Assembly: GCA_001994995.1 (NCBI GenBank)
Contig: MDJM01000003.1
Span: 21,281 to 85,280, forward strand
Reading direction: 5' to 3'
Source of the DNA: Candidatus Parepulonipiscium sp. PG-Nuni2H_MBin01
GTDB taxonomy: Bacteria; Bacillota; Clostridia; Lachnospirales; Cellulosilyticaceae
DNA: 64,000 bases
The notes under the pieces were generated by a model. It did no database searches. It saw nothing but the letters and a program-made list of their open reading frames with translations, and was not told the origin of the DNA. Made by a program: the position numbers and the translations under genes. Shown in pieces: positions 35,071 to 44,491 of the stretch. Numbering within the stretch: the first letter of the stretch is position 1; each line of letters starts with the position of its first letter.

Positions 35071-37041
35071 TTAACTCATATCAGCCATTTCCAAATATTG
35101 ATACCCGGACTCAGCTATAAATTCTTTTCTTCCTTGTAAATTATCTCCTAATAGTAAGTCAAACGTCTTTTTAGTAAGATGTTCATTTTCTGGCATAACT
35201 TGAATTAATCTGCGTGTTTGCGGGTTCATAGTAGTTTCCCACATCATTAATGGGTCATTTTCTCCTAACCCTTTTGAGCGTTGAAGAGTATATTTACATG
35301 TAAGTTTATTAACTATTTTATTTTTTTCTTGCTCTGAATACGCAAAGTAAGTCTTCTTCCGTGTATTAATTTCATATAAAGGAGTTTCTGCAATAAAAAC
35401 TTTTTTTTGAGTAATTAAAGTTGGTGCTAAAGTATATAACATAGTTAATATCAACGTTCTAATTTGATAGCCATCAACATCAGCATCTGTACAAATAATA
35501 ATCTTATCCCATCTTAAGTTATCTAAATTAAAAGTGTTTAATTCTTTATTACTATGTCTACAATTAATTTCAATGCCACATCCTAATACCTTTAATAAAT
35601 CTACTATAATTTCGCTTTTAAATATTTTATCATAGTCCGACTTAAGACAATTTAAAATTTTTCCTCTAACAGGCATAATACCTTGAAACTCAGCATTTCT
35701 ACCTAACTTACAAGACCCTAAAGCAGAGTCACCTTCAACGATGTATAACTCACGTATACTTTTATCTTTAGAACGACAGTCAACAAACTTCTTAATGCGA
35801 TTGCTAATATCAATACTTCCGCCTAACTGCTTTCTAACATTAATCCTCGTTCGCTCAGCTTTTTCTCTACTACGTTTATTAATTAGAACTTGTTTCACAA
35901 TTTTTTCAGCGTCATCTTTATTTTCTATAAAATATACATGCAAATAATCTTTAATAAAATCCTGCATAGCTTCTTGGATAAATTTATTGGTAATAGATTT
36001 TTTAGTTTGGTTTTCATAACTTGTTACAGTAGAAAATGAGTTTGTAACTAATATTAAGCTATCTTGTATATCTACAAAAGTTATTTTTTTCTCATCCTTA
36101 GTATACAGATTTTCAGCTTTAATATATTGGTCAATTGTATAAATAAGAGCATTTCTTATTGCTTTATCGGGAGAGCCACCATATTCTAAGTAACTAGAAT
36201 TGTGGTAATACTCAAGTAAGGTATTTGTATTACAAAATGTCATGGCAACTTGGAATTTTAACTTATACTCTGGCCTATCAGCAGCATCTTGACCACGTGT
36301 TTGAGTTTCTAATAATAAAATATTTGTAAATTCTTCACCTGCAGCTATATCTTTAACATATCCTTTTATACCTTCAGGATAAACATAGTTAGTAGTTTCA
36401 TTTAATACTTCATCAAAAAATATAAATTCTACTCCTTGATTAACAATAGCTTGTCTTTTTAGGATATTATGGAAATAGGCGCTTTTTACATCAATATCAG
36501 TAAAAACTTTTCTATCTGGCTTCCAACGGATTTTTGTTCCAGTTTTCTTACTATTAATTTTATATTTTTTTAATCCTCCTATATTTTCGCCTGCCTCAAA
36601 ATGCAGCTCATAACATTGCCCATCATTATATACTTGCACATCCATATATTCCGAACTATATTGAGTAGCACAAGCACCTAACCCATTAAGTCCCAAACTA
36701 AATTCATAATTTTCACCCTGATTAGTATTATATTTTCCGCCTGCATAAAGCTCACAAAAAATAAGGTCCCAATTATACCTTTCTTCTTTCTCATTATAAT
36801 CCAAGGGCATTCCTCTACCCGCATCTTCTATAGTCACAGCATTATCGTTATGTAATGTAACTTTAATAACTTGACCGTAACCTTCTTTTGCTTCGTCAAT
36901 TGCATTAGATAATATCTCAAATATTGAATGCTGACATCCTTCTATACCATCAGAACCAAAGATAACCCCAGGGCGCAATCTAACTCTATCAGCACCTTTT
37001 AGGGAAGATATACTTTGATTCCCATACTTACTTTTATCCAT
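35071..37041 (-). CDS. parE: Type II topoisomerase subunit B, topoisomerase IV-like (ParE)
   Basis: A 656-residue ATPase subunit. GHKL motifs are ILSNAIDEA and EDAGRGMPLD; the TOPRIM domain shows VEGDSALGSCK and DADVDGYQIRTLIL, and PVRGKILNCLKSD is the conserved segment. EGDSALG differs from the usual EGDSAGG by one residue. The start at 37041 (MDKSKYGNQSI) has AGGTGAG upstream; an ATG at 37059 has none. Together with parC it forms the second type II topoisomerase. Confidence 0.87.
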   Translation of the reverse strand: MDKSKYGNQSISSLKGADRVRLRPGVIFGSDGIEGCQHSIFEILSNAIDEAKEGYGQVIKVTLHNDNAVTIEDAGRGMPLDYNEKEERYNWDLIFCELYAGGKYNTNQGENYEFSLGLNGLGACATQYSSEYMDVQVYNDGQCYELHFEAGENIGGLKKYKINSKKTGTKIRWKPDRKVFTDIDVKSAYFHNILKRQAIVNQGVEFIFFDEVLNETTNYVYPEGIKGYVKDIAAGEEFTNILLLETQTRGQDAADRPEYKLKFQVAMTFCNTNTLLEYYHNSSYLEYGGSPDKAIRNALIYTIDQYIKAENLYTKDEKKITFVDIQDSLILVTNSFSTVTSYENQTKKSITNKFIQEAMQDFIKDYLHVYFIENKDDAEKIVKQVLINKRSREKAERTRINVRKQLGGSIDISNRIKKFVDCRSKDKSIRELYIVEGDSALGSCKLGRNAEFQGIMPVRGKILNCLKSDYDKIFKSEIIVDLLKVLGCGIEINCRHSNKELNTFNLDNLRWDKIIICTDADVDGYQIRTLILTMLYTLAPTLITQKKVFIAETPLYEINTRKKTYFAYSEQEKNKIVNKLTCKYTLQRSKGLGENDPLMMWETTMNPQTRRLIQVMPENEHLTKKTFDLLLGDNLQGRKEFIAESGYQYLEMADMS

Positions 37042-37110
37042 TGTTCGCTCACCTACCATTCTCGTGTTGTGGGTTTTGTAAAATACTATTATTTTTAGTT
37101 GGCAAAAAGT

Positions 37111-37129
37111 CTCCCGCCTTTTTCGGCGG
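37111..37129. repeat. Structured hairpin element, copy A
   Basis: CTCCCGCC-TTTTTC-GGCGG, a 5-bp GC-rich stem in very AT-rich DNA, between the cyclophilin and parE genes. A related copy with compensating base changes is at 37944-37962. It may act as a weak terminator for the cyclophilin gene or be a remnant of a repeated element. Confidence 0.5.
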
Positions 37130-37227
37130 AAAAATTTCTGCTAAATACTCACAAGTTCAATCTTAAATTTCAGATTAGTTGGTTGCTATGTCTACGCATG
37201 TAGCATTTCCCGAATATATAAAAATTA

Positions 37228-37845
37228 TTAATAGGCGGTAATTACTTCTGGACTTTCTGGTTCATATCCATTTAACTCTACACTAATATCTGTTATAAAA
37301 ATTGGGTCTTGTGGCATATAATCATTGTCTAACTCAACTGTTCCTAATTTATCTATAACCTCCATACCTTCTATAACGCTACCAAATGCACTATATTGAC
37401 CAGTTAAATGTCTTGCATCTTCAGTCAAAATAAAAAATTGAGAACCTTCAGTGTCAAAAGCTTCACCTCTTGCCATTGCCACAGTACCTCTTGTTAAACT
37501 AATCTTATTATTAATGCCATTAAACTTACATTCACTTTCTATATAGTAACCAGGATATCCAAAACCATTACCTATTGGGTCTCCAGCTTGCACAAAATAT
37601 CCTGGTATTATTTTACTTACAAATGTATATTCATAAAATCCTTGATTAGCTAAATCTATAAAATTGTTCACAGTATTTGGAGCTTCGTTTGGATAAAGTT
37701 CAATCTTTATTTCTTTATTATTATCGAACGTTATTGTTACAATAGGGTAGTTATTACTGTCGTCAGAAGCAAATATTATACCTGAATAATACATAGCCAT
37801 ACCAAAAACTAATATAAATCCTATGCTCATAATTACTTTTTTCAT
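37228..37845 (-). CDS. Secreted or membrane-anchored cyclophilin-type peptidyl-prolyl isomerase
   Basis: A 205-residue protein with an N-terminal hydrophobic segment (about 4-26, MKKVIMSIGFILVFGMAMYY) that is a signal peptide or anchor without lipobox. The cyclophilin domain follows: IELYPNEAPNTVNNFIDLANQGFYE, FVQAGDPIGNG, VAMARGEAFDTEGSQFFI (active-site arginine region and SQFFI), YSAFGSVIEGMEVIDKL. It should assist folding of exported proteins at proline bonds. GGATGG precedes the ATG. It is flanked by two similar hairpins. Confidence 0.93.
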   Translation of the reverse strand: MKKVIMSIGFILVFGMAMYYSGIIFASDDSNNYPIVTITFDNNKEIKIELYPNEAPNTVNNFIDLANQGFYEYTFVSKIIPGYFVQAGDPIGNGFGYPGYYIESECKFNGINNKISLTRGTVAMARGEAFDTEGSQFFILTEDARHLTGQYSAFGSVIEGMEVIDKLGTVELDNDYMPQDPIFITDISVELNGYEPESPEVITAY

Positions 37846-38160
37846 ACTACCATCCTTATAAATTTTAATCAGCTGATAGTATTAACTACTTTTTCTAGAA
37901 TTATACATTTACATTAGCTTTTTATCTAAATTAGGCAAGAATACTCCCACCTCTTTAGGTGGTGAGATAAATTGCCATTCTTTCTTCTTTAACATCAAAA
38001 TCAGATAAATACTTCCCTTGCAAAAAGCACAAGAGAGTGAGTCCACATCTCCAATGTTATAATACTATTTACATCCACACATTATCTTCAGTCATATACA
38101 TAATAGTATTATTTTGTTAAGAAATAATTTCCTAACTACCAGATTCCATATAAATATAGA
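37846..38160. other. Intergenic region, 315 bases, with one hairpin element
   Basis: No gene supported. The only clear structure is hairpin copy B at 37944-37962. The rest is AT-rich and includes the upstream sequence of the cyclophilin gene. Confidence 0.6.
37944..37966. repeat. Structured hairpin element, copy B
   Basis: CTCCCACC-TCTTTA-GGTGG, the same layout and 6-base loop as copy A at 37111-37129, but with G-C replaced by A-T in the stem so that pairing is kept; GAG after the stem can extend it. Confidence 0.5.
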
Positions 38161-38382
38161 TTATAAATCCATATCATTTAAAATCGTTTTAAGCTGCTTT
38201 AAATCTTCCTCAGTAAGAGTAACACCTTTACCCATCTTAGAGCGTGTTTCATCCCAATCCCTAATATCATACTTAGCTTCTTTATCATTCCAAGAAACCA
38301 AATTTAATTCTTTTTTCCATCCTTTTGAACTCTCTGATAAAGTCCCAAAATTTTTTACAATATCATATTTTAATTCTGCCAT
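38161..38382 (-). CDS. YdbC-like PC4-fold single-stranded DNA-binding protein
   Basis: A 73-residue protein that matches the YdbC/PC4 family: MAELKYDIVKNFGTLSESSKGWKKELNLVSWNDKEAKYDIRDWDE ... MGKGVTLTEEDLKQL. The family (Lactococcus YdbC) binds single-stranded DNA and RNA as a dimer; its cellular role is unclear. GAGGTG precedes the ATG. It is a single gene. Confidence 0.92.
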   Translation of the reverse strand: MAELKYDIVKNFGTLSESSKGWKKELNLVSWNDKEAKYDIRDWDETRSKMGKGVTLTEEDLKQLKTILNDMDL

Positions 38383-38465
38383 AATAGCACCTCTTTCTAT
38401 TTTTTTATATTATAACCAGATTTTTCAACTTTCTAACATACCCATAGAAAAAAATTTAGGCATCT

Positions 38466-38497
38466 TAAAAAAGCTTTGAGAACATATCCCCAAAGCT
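38466..38497 (-). terminator. Terminator of the corC-like gene
   Basis: AGCTTTG/CAAAGCT stem around a 12-base loop and a run of six T on the minus strand, directly after the stop codon. Confidence 0.8.
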
Positions 38498-38504
38498 ATC
38501 CCTG

Positions 38505-39329
38505 CTACGTGGTCATCTGGTAAATGCGTAGTTTGTCAACGCGGTTTCCTTTAACTTTTTCTACTTCAAACACTAAATCTTTGTAATTAACATTAATATC
38601 AACTGTTTCTTTTGGAATAGAACCAATCAAATGAACTACAAATCCACCTATTGTATCAAAATGCTCACATTCAATTTTAAAGTTTAAACGACGGTTAAGT
38701 TCGTCTATATGCACTAATCCATCAACTAAATATGAATTATCTTCCATACGGATAATGGTGTCATCTTGTTCATTTTCATCTAATAAATACCCTACTATTT
38801 CTTCTAAAATATCTTCCATAGTTACTAATCCGGTAAAATCTCCATACTCATCTAGCAGTATAGCCATATGATTATTACTAGATTGCAGTTCCTTCAATAA
38901 TTTTCGGATATTTTTAGTTTCAGGTACGATATAAGGCTCTGATAATAAATCTTTTAGTACTATATCTTCCGCTGAACACTTAAATATATGCCCTAAAAAA
39001 TCTTTAACGTTTAATATACCTATGATTTGGTGTAAGTCACCTTCGTAAACAGGTAACCTTGAGAATTTTGTGTCCAAAATAAAGTCTATTATATCTCTAA
39101 TAGGTTTATCTACATCAATCGCACTAACTTCTAGACGTGGTGTCATAATCTCACTTGATACTTTGTCACTAAACTCAAATATCCCTTGAATTATTTCTTT
39201 AGAAGTGTCGTCTATACTCCCCTGATGTATAATTTGCAAAATTTCTTCTTCTGATACTACTTTTTTGTCTTTTCTTCCGAATAAATGGTCAAATACTCTA
39301 AAGCGCTTGGCCGCCGGTTGATCCTCCAC
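38505..39329 (-). CDS. CorC/HlyC-type CBS-domain protein without membrane domain
   Basis: A 274-residue cytoplasmic protein: N-terminal linker with VSSEIMTPRLEVSAIDVD, a CBS pair (about 65-190; FSRLPVYEGDLHQIIGILNVKDFL, HMAILLDEYGDFTGLVTMEDILEEIVG) and a C-terminal CorC_HlyC domain. It lacks the DUF21 membrane domain of the hemolysin C/CNNM family, as CorC does, so a role linked to magnesium or cobalt efflux is inferred from family only. The start codon is GTG, 7 bases after AGGGGGA. Confidence 0.87.
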   Translation of the reverse strand: MEDQPAAKRFRVFDHLFGRKDKKVVSEEEILQIIHQGSIDDTSKEIIQGIFEFSDKVSSEIMTPRLEVSAIDVDKPIRDIIDFILDTKFSRLPVYEGDLHQIIGILNVKDFLGHIFKCSAEDIVLKDLLSEPYIVPETKNIRKLLKELQSSNNHMAILLDEYGDFTGLVTMEDILEEIVGYLLDENEQDDTIIRMEDNSYLVDGLVHIDELNRRLNFKIECEHFDTIGGFVVHLIGSIPKETVDINVNYKDLVFEVEKVKGNRVDKLRIYQMTT

Positions 39330-39501
39330 TAAACATTCCCCCTTATAATAAACTTATTGTATATATTATACCTTCTTTTATAATATATTACAACTATTTT
39401 CATTTGTGATAGTAACAACAAATTTAGACTTAATGTTTAGAATTAATATAGCTGTCATGCTTAATCACTCATCCTATAAATTAGCCTGTATAGTGACAAA
39501 C

Positions 39502-39531
39502 AAAAAGGACGGCAATCTTCACCGTCCCTTT
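39502..39531 (-). terminator. Terminator of the dynamin-like operon
   Basis: GGACGG (39507-39512) pairs with CCGTCC (39522-39527), extended by AAA/TTT, followed by T on the minus strand. It is the only clear terminator in the four-gene run that starts at 44433. Confidence 0.88.
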
Positions 39532-39552
39532 AAAGTACTATATTTTGATATT

Positions 39553-39978
39553 TTATTCTTGTAATGCGCTAACTAACTTTAAATATCTACCATCCTCTAT
39601 ATATGGGGCCAATCTTTCCCATCCATTCGCTTCAAGAACAGCTTTTGCCCCCTGTATTTGTGCCTCTTCTTCTAATTCTTGAATTAAAACCAATTTATCT
39701 AACTCCACGTTAGCAGTCTTCAATTTAGGATAAGAAGCTCCCTTTATAAATGATTGATTTGTCAGCGGTATTATTACACTTTTTAACTTTACACGCGCAG
39801 TCTTAGATTTTACTAATCTTCGTACAATATCAGTATTTAGCTGCGCAGATATTTTATTAATTAACTCCACTTCCTCAGCTAAAACTTGTTGCTTATTGTT
39901 CCAAGTGTTTTCATTAATTGTATTTAACGTAGCATACAATCGTTGTTGTTGGGCCTTAATCTCTTCACATACATCCAT
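39553..39978 (-). CDS. Hypothetical protein, 141 residues, helical (last gene of dynamin-like operon)
   Basis: Unrecognised. The N-terminal half (1-60) looks like a coiled coil; the middle is basic (RRLVKSKTARVKLKS) and the C-terminus is acidic. No signal peptide or membrane segment. GAGGG lies upstream of the ATG. It follows the membrane coiled-coil gene by 11 bases and precedes the operon terminator, so it is very likely expressed with the dynamin-like GTPase and may be a soluble partner of it. Confidence 0.75.
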   Translation of the reverse strand: MDVCEEIKAQQQRLYATLNTINENTWNNKQQVLAEEVELINKISAQLNTDIVRRLVKSKTARVKLKSVIIPLTNQSFIKGASYPKLKTANVELDKLVLIQELEEEAQIQGAKAVLEANGWERLAPYIEDGRYLKLVSALQE

Positions 39979-39989
39979 AGGCGCGCCCT

Positions 39990-41180
39990 CTATATAGCTT
40001 TTTCCATAATAGTATTAAGTACTTTATAGCTATCACGTAACGATTCTTGTGTTAATTTAGCCGTAATTACAAGCTCTTCATTATTTAGTGCCATTTTTTC
40101 AATTATATCTTCTACTGTTTTTACTCCTGTAGGTAACTCAGAGCCAACAGTATTGCTAATAGTCTCTAAATTATTAAGCTGCTTTTTACCAGCTTCTTGT
40201 AAATCATTTAATAGAGAGTTGCTAGTAGTTAATACATCAGCTATCTTAGTGAATTGCTCTGTATGTTGATTTATCATATCATAAGTTGATGTAGTTGAAT
40301 TAGCAATTGACTCAGTGTTTGATACCATTTTAAATATTGACTCCTCAATAGCTCCAATTCCATTAGGTATACTATCTTTAATAGTATTGTTAATATTCTC
40401 TAATCCTTGCCATTGTTTATTGCTTGATGCTTCTAATATAGATTTTTGATTCGTTAATACTTCTAGTATATCTTTTGCAATAACCTCTTTAAGAGCACGA
40501 GTAGAGCCTTTTGTTTCTGCTACATGTAAAGTAGTTTGACCTAAATGTTTATTAGTTAAAGCTAAAGCTTCCTGAATATCAGTTGTAAATTTATTAGTAT
40601 TTTGTAATTGTTGAGACACTTCTGTTAAAGCCTCTTTAGTTTCAGCTGCAAATTTCTCTAATATATCTGCTAAATTTTGATTCGATAAAGATTCCTTAGT
40701 ATCTTTAGCATGTTGATTTGCTACATCTAAAGCTTTCTTAGTATCTTTAGCAAACTGATTAAGAGCATCTTCAAGTGCTTTAGTTGATAAAGATTTTGTT
40801 ACAGAATTAAATCCTTTATTTATAGCGTCTAAAGCAGCTTTAGTATCCGCCGCAGACTGACTTGTTGCATTAGTTGCAGTTTGAATTTTTTCAAGAACTT
40901 TATTCATTCCAGAACTAGCATCCTTTGAGTCGCTAGTATGTTGGGCCAGTGTTTGTAACTGACGACCTATAGCTTTTATATTATTATTAAGACTCGCTTC
41001 TATATCTTTTAGCTTAACTTCGGAAGCATTTTTAGCGGCCTCTGCACTTTGAGTAGCACTCTCCTGAAGTTGTATCATTTGTTTAAATTGCTCGGCATAG
41101 GAATCGGTGATTTGCTTCATAAACCACAAAGCTCCACCCCCTACTATTAATAAACCTGCTAATAAAATTTCTGCAATCAT
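39990..41180 (-). CDS. Membrane-anchored coiled-coil protein with internal duplication
   Basis: A 396-residue protein: one N-terminal membrane segment (about 3-21, AEILLAGLLIVGGGALWF) followed by some 370 residues of Ala/Thr/Lys/Gln-rich coiled coil predicted to lie in the cytoplasm or outside. Short repeated units such as FAKDTKKAL, HAKDTKESL and FAAETKEAL occur at 143-187. A longer duplication is visible: 257-294 (LENINNTI..SIPNGIGAIEESIFKM) and 334-371 (LNNLETISNTVGSELPTGVKTVEDIIEKM). It resembles the helical part of chemotaxis receptors but has no signalling tip. GGAGGAGG precedes the ATG. Function unknown. Confidence 0.8.
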   Translation of the reverse strand: MIAEILLAGLLIVGGGALWFMKQITDSYAEQFKQMIQLQESATQSAEAAKNASEVKLKDIEASLNNNIKAIGRQLQTLAQHTSDSKDASSGMNKVLEKIQTATNATSQSAADTKAALDAINKGFNSVTKSLSTKALEDALNQFAKDTKKALDVANQHAKDTKESLSNQNLADILEKFAAETKEALTEVSQQLQNTNKFTTDIQEALALTNKHLGQTTLHVAETKGSTRALKEVIAKDILEVLTNQKSILEASSNKQWQGLENINNTIKDSIPNGIGAIEESIFKMVSNTESIANSTTSTYDMINQHTEQFTKIADVLTTSNSLLNDLQEAGKKQLNNLETISNTVGSELPTGVKTVEDIIEKMALNNEELVITAKLTQESLRDSYKVLNTIMEKAI

Positions 41181-41193
41181 ATTTGCCTCCTCC

Positions 41194-42156
41194 TTAATTT
41201 ACATAACTAGTCTTCATGCCACTTAAATAATCTATTGCTATTCTATCCACTTCAACCACACTAGTTTTTAATACTGCTGAATAAATATCACTTTGGGTTT
41301 TGACATTACTAACGATAGACATTATTTCTTTTGTGTACTTCCCAATTCTAGTAAGTATATCTTTTTCAAACATATCTAAGACAGTTAAATATTGTTCGAC
41401 AATATAACAATTGCCATAAAAGTCTGTAGTAACATACTCTTTAATCCAATCTAATCCTATTTCCTCAAACTGCTGTTTTATATATTTCAACAGAATATTA
41501 TTAATGTCTTTAATATGATTTTGGCTATAAGGGTCTATTTTATCTATCCCATTAACCTCTCTTATCACATTTGCAATAATCTTCAAAGAAATATTGAGGT
41601 TTAAACCAAATTTTAGTACTTCACCCTTATTTTGTTCTACTTCCTCAATTTTTAAGGGCTGATGATTCATTACCGAATAACTTAGTATATCCTTAAGATG
41701 CTCAATATCACTTACTTTCACGGTTTTAAACCTATACTTATCCAACTTTTTATTTTCTAAAATTGATAGTTTCCTATTTACTATAATAATTTCAGCCTGC
41801 AACAAATCAGTTGGAGTAGCATGTTGTTCAATTTTAATAAATAAATTTCCCACAAGATACGGATGATTTACATTGCATGTTATTTCATTATTATCCATTT
41901 GCTTTACGCTATAATTATTACCTTTAAAAATATTTATAGCTTGACAATCTGGGCTAAATTTAGCCTGCATTAGCTCTGGGAATAACTTAACACTTGTATC
42001 ATCCAAATTATCAGTCAAAATTATGATTCTATCTCCTAGTATTACCTCATCATCTTTTGAACTAATAGTTGTAATATCCTCACCATCATAATGATAACTA
42101 TCAAAATACTGCTTAAAATACTTTTGCTGAAATTTTAAATTTCTTTCTAAATTCAT
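41194..42156 (-). CDS. Hypothetical protein, 320 residues, in the dynamin-like operon
   Basis: I do not recognise it. The N-terminal half (1-150) seems beta-rich and the C-terminal half (170-310) helical. No membrane segment, signal peptide or nucleotide-binding motif is seen. AGGAGG lies 7 bases before the ATG. It is located between the dynamin-like GTPase and the coiled-coil membrane protein with no terminator on either side, so it is likely part of the same assembly. Confidence 0.78.
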   Translation of the reverse strand: MNLERNLKFQQKYFKQYFDSYHYDGEDITTISSKDDEVILGDRIIILTDNLDDTSVKLFPELMQAKFSPDCQAINIFKGNNYSVKQMDNNEITCNVNHPYLVGNLFIKIEQHATPTDLLQAEIIIVNRKLSILENKKLDKYRFKTVKVSDIEHLKDILSYSVMNHQPLKIEEVEQNKGEVLKFGLNLNISLKIIANVIREVNGIDKIDPYSQNHIKDINNILLKYIKQQFEEIGLDWIKEYVTTDFYGNCYIVEQYLTVLDMFEKDILTRIGKYTKEIMSIVSNVKTQSDIYSAVLKTSVVEVDRIAIDYLSGMKTSYVN

Positions 42157-42276
42157 TCCAAGCCTCCTGTCCCTTTTGTAGGCATTGTTCAGTCAAGCCC
42201 TTCTCCCCCCTTCAAAAGTTATTCACTTAACAACACCCTTTTTTCGTAAGTTTATTATTCCCTATATAAGGTAAAA

Positions 42277-44433
42277 TCAAAGAGCCAAAAGTTTCTCTAT
42301 TTGCTTATCAATTTTCTCTGCTTCATGCTGTATTGCTTCATTTAGCAATTTATTTATAATTCTTTTTAGTTCACCATTTTGTCTATAAGACTCTAGTTTA
42401 ATATCATCAATAAATCTATAGAGAGTTTTATTTATACGAATGTTAATCTGCATACCCAAATCCTCTCTATCTCTATTTAAATAATACTCCGCATTTTTAA
42501 GCCTTGCTAATTGGTGTTCATCCATTATGTTTTGTAATTGCTGATTAGTGGACGCTAAATCCTCATTTAAAACTTGAATCTTTCGCTTTGCGTTAACTAT
42601 ATCAGCCAATTGTTCCTCTACGGTATCCACAGCTTCATACCACTTATGCAACTGCTCTTCGTATGTTTTATAAAAATTCTCATACTTCATATCCCAGTCC
42701 TTACCTTCAGACTCATCAATCTGTTTAGGCTGCGCAACTTTCCCCCAAAACCATACACCTTCATTTTGCTCCCTATGCTGAAAAATTGGAGCACTAGATG
42801 GACGCTGTCCTAACGAACGTTTTGCATTTTGCCAATCAATTTCAATCTGGTCATATTGCTTAAGCAACTGATTTTTTTCGTCAATAAGCTCATCATTCTT
42901 AGCAATTTGTTCACTTATTTGGGCTATAGACATCTCAAGTTCTTTAATATCCTGCTTTAAGCCATCCTCCCATGAAAAATCTTCTATTTCTATTAAATTA
43001 GTTTCATCTTGGTATGATAACTTAAGCTCTTGATGAGAAAACTTAAGTTTTGGGATATTAACATTTACACTTTTTATGCTGTCACTATATTTTTTACCTA
43101 CATACTCATTAGTGCTTAATATAAAATTCTGTAAGCTATTCCTAAACTTATCACACAACCTTCTAGACTCACGCTGAATATCTTTATATACCTTCTGATG
43201 ATTTTCATAAGTATTAGCTGCTGCATTAGGAATAAAATTTAGAATGTGTTCGGGGACAAGTTTTCCGATTTTTTCTTGCTCCGTTTTAACTTCCTGCTCT
43301 ATTGTATGTAAATATGTGTCAGTGAACTGATTCATATCTCTTGCTAATTCCTGTTTTAAGTTAATAGCAAAATTCATAAGCCTGGTTTTTTCTTCTAATA
43401 ATTCCTCTTTACGTTGACGTCTTATATCTTCTTTTAATTGAAAGTCAGCATCTTTAATTTCTCTTATACACTCTTCTAACACCACAATTCTATCTTCTAA
43501 ATCATTTAATAATTTTTTTTCCTTATTATCTGTTCTTAGTAGCTCAAAGAAATCCTTACTAAATTCTTTATAATGTGAACGCTCTGCGTAATCCTCTTGT
43601 GGTCTTAATTCATTAAACTTAGCTAGTTTTCTTTGTCTATAATAAAGCTCGCTATCTACACTCCATAAATAATCTCTACTATCAACAGCATATATTTTTA
43701 CATCATCAACTTGACATTTACTTAATTGCTCTTGAATATCAAGTTTTACATTTTCAATCTTTAAATCAGCTGCAGCTTTAGAGTTGTTATTATAGTAGGC
43801 TCCAATTTGATTTACTATAACAAATTTATCTTTACCTTCCATATAATCAGCTTTTAATAGATCAATTTCTTTTTCATCTAACTCTCTTTTAGCAATCACA
43901 ACAATAACTGCATCAGCATCTTTAAGCGATATTTTAGTCTGTTCCACTAACTCCGGACTTAAATTTTTCATACTTGGAGTATCCATTAAAATAACTTCAT
44001 CATCTGGATTTAAAAAAGCATACTGAATATTAATAAATTCTACTTCCTGCTGTGTATTTTTATCTAAATAATCATTTAAATGGTTACATTCTTCCAGGGT
44101 ATTTATTGGCAATAAAATTGATGTACCATCTTTAAAATGTACAGTTGCATTAGTATGTGTGGAATTATGAATAGTAGTGATAATTTCATTTTTTTCAAAA
44201 TCAGCAGTAGATAATACAGCTTGACCCAACATAGCGTTAAGAAATGTACTTTTACCTACAGCAAATGAACCTACCACTGCAGCTTTATAGGTAGCTTTTT
44301 CTAACGCTTCTCTAATGTCGGTACTTTCTTGAGCTATCTCTAATAATTCATAAGTGTCAGTAGTTTCCTCATTAATTAACTGGTTTATATTCATTTCAAG
44401 TTCGTCTATTCTACCATATAAATCTTTTTTCAT
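42277..44433 (-). CDS. Dynamin-like GTPase
   Basis: A 718-residue dynamin-superfamily protein. The G domain (about 45-300) shows G1 GSFAVGKST at 55-63, a threonine-bearing G2 segment (NEIITTI), G3 DTPSM at 151-155 (DxPG variant) and a G4 variant VNQIG at 207-211. The rest (330-718) is long coiled coil with a tryptophan-rich break (EGVWFWGKVAQP, about 555). No obvious membrane segment. Such bacterial proteins remodel or tether membranes on GTP hydrolysis. AAGGTGG precedes the ATG. First gene of a four-gene operon, divergent from padR; an Hsp70-like ATPase is encoded nearby. Confidence 0.9.
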   Translation of the reverse strand: MKKDLYGRIDELEMNINQLINEETTDTYELLEIAQESTDIREALEKATYKAAVVGSFAVGKSTFLNAMLGQAVLSTADFEKNEIITTIHNSTHTNATVHFKDGTSILLPINTLEECNHLNDYLDKNTQQEVEFINIQYAFLNPDDEVILMDTPSMKNLSPELVEQTKISLKDADAVIVVIAKRELDEKEIDLLKADYMEGKDKFVIVNQIGAYYNNNSKAAADLKIENVKLDIQEQLSKCQVDDVKIYAVDSRDYLWSVDSELYYRQRKLAKFNELRPQEDYAERSHYKEFSKDFFELLRTDNKEKKLLNDLEDRIVVLEECIREIKDADFQLKEDIRRQRKEELLEEKTRLMNFAINLKQELARDMNQFTDTYLHTIEQEVKTEQEKIGKLVPEHILNFIPNAAANTYENHQKVYKDIQRESRRLCDKFRNSLQNFILSTNEYVGKKYSDSIKSVNVNIPKLKFSHQELKLSYQDETNLIEIEDFSWEDGLKQDIKELEMSIAQISEQIAKNDELIDEKNQLLKQYDQIEIDWQNAKRSLGQRPSSAPIFQHREQNEGVWFWGKVAQPKQIDESEGKDWDMKYENFYKTYEEQLHKWYEAVDTVEEQLADIVNAKRKIQVLNEDLASTNQQLQNIMDEHQLARLKNAEYYLNRDREDLGMQINIRINKTLYRFIDDIKLESYRQNGELKRIINKLLNEAIQHEAEKIDKQIEKLLAL

Positions 44434-44491
44434 TGCAATTCCACCTTTCAGTTTCTACTTTTTCTCTTGATATTATTATTTATCCTCCTGG

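Noticed and set aside
32920..37041. Gyrase (gyrA/gyrB) identity for the type II topoisomerase pair
   Set aside because: The A subunit is short and lacks the GyrA box, so topoisomerase IV-like is the better call, though family naming in Clostridia is loose.
37060..38160. Complete insertion sequence around the cyclophilin gene
   Set aside because: No transposase frame is present; only two short matching hairpins remain, reported as a repeat finding instead.
39990..41180. Chemotaxis receptor identity for the coiled-coil membrane protein
   Set aside because: Although Ala/Thr/Glu-rich and helical, it lacks the conserved receptor tip seen in the true receptor at 62 kb, and has no HAMP or sensor domain.
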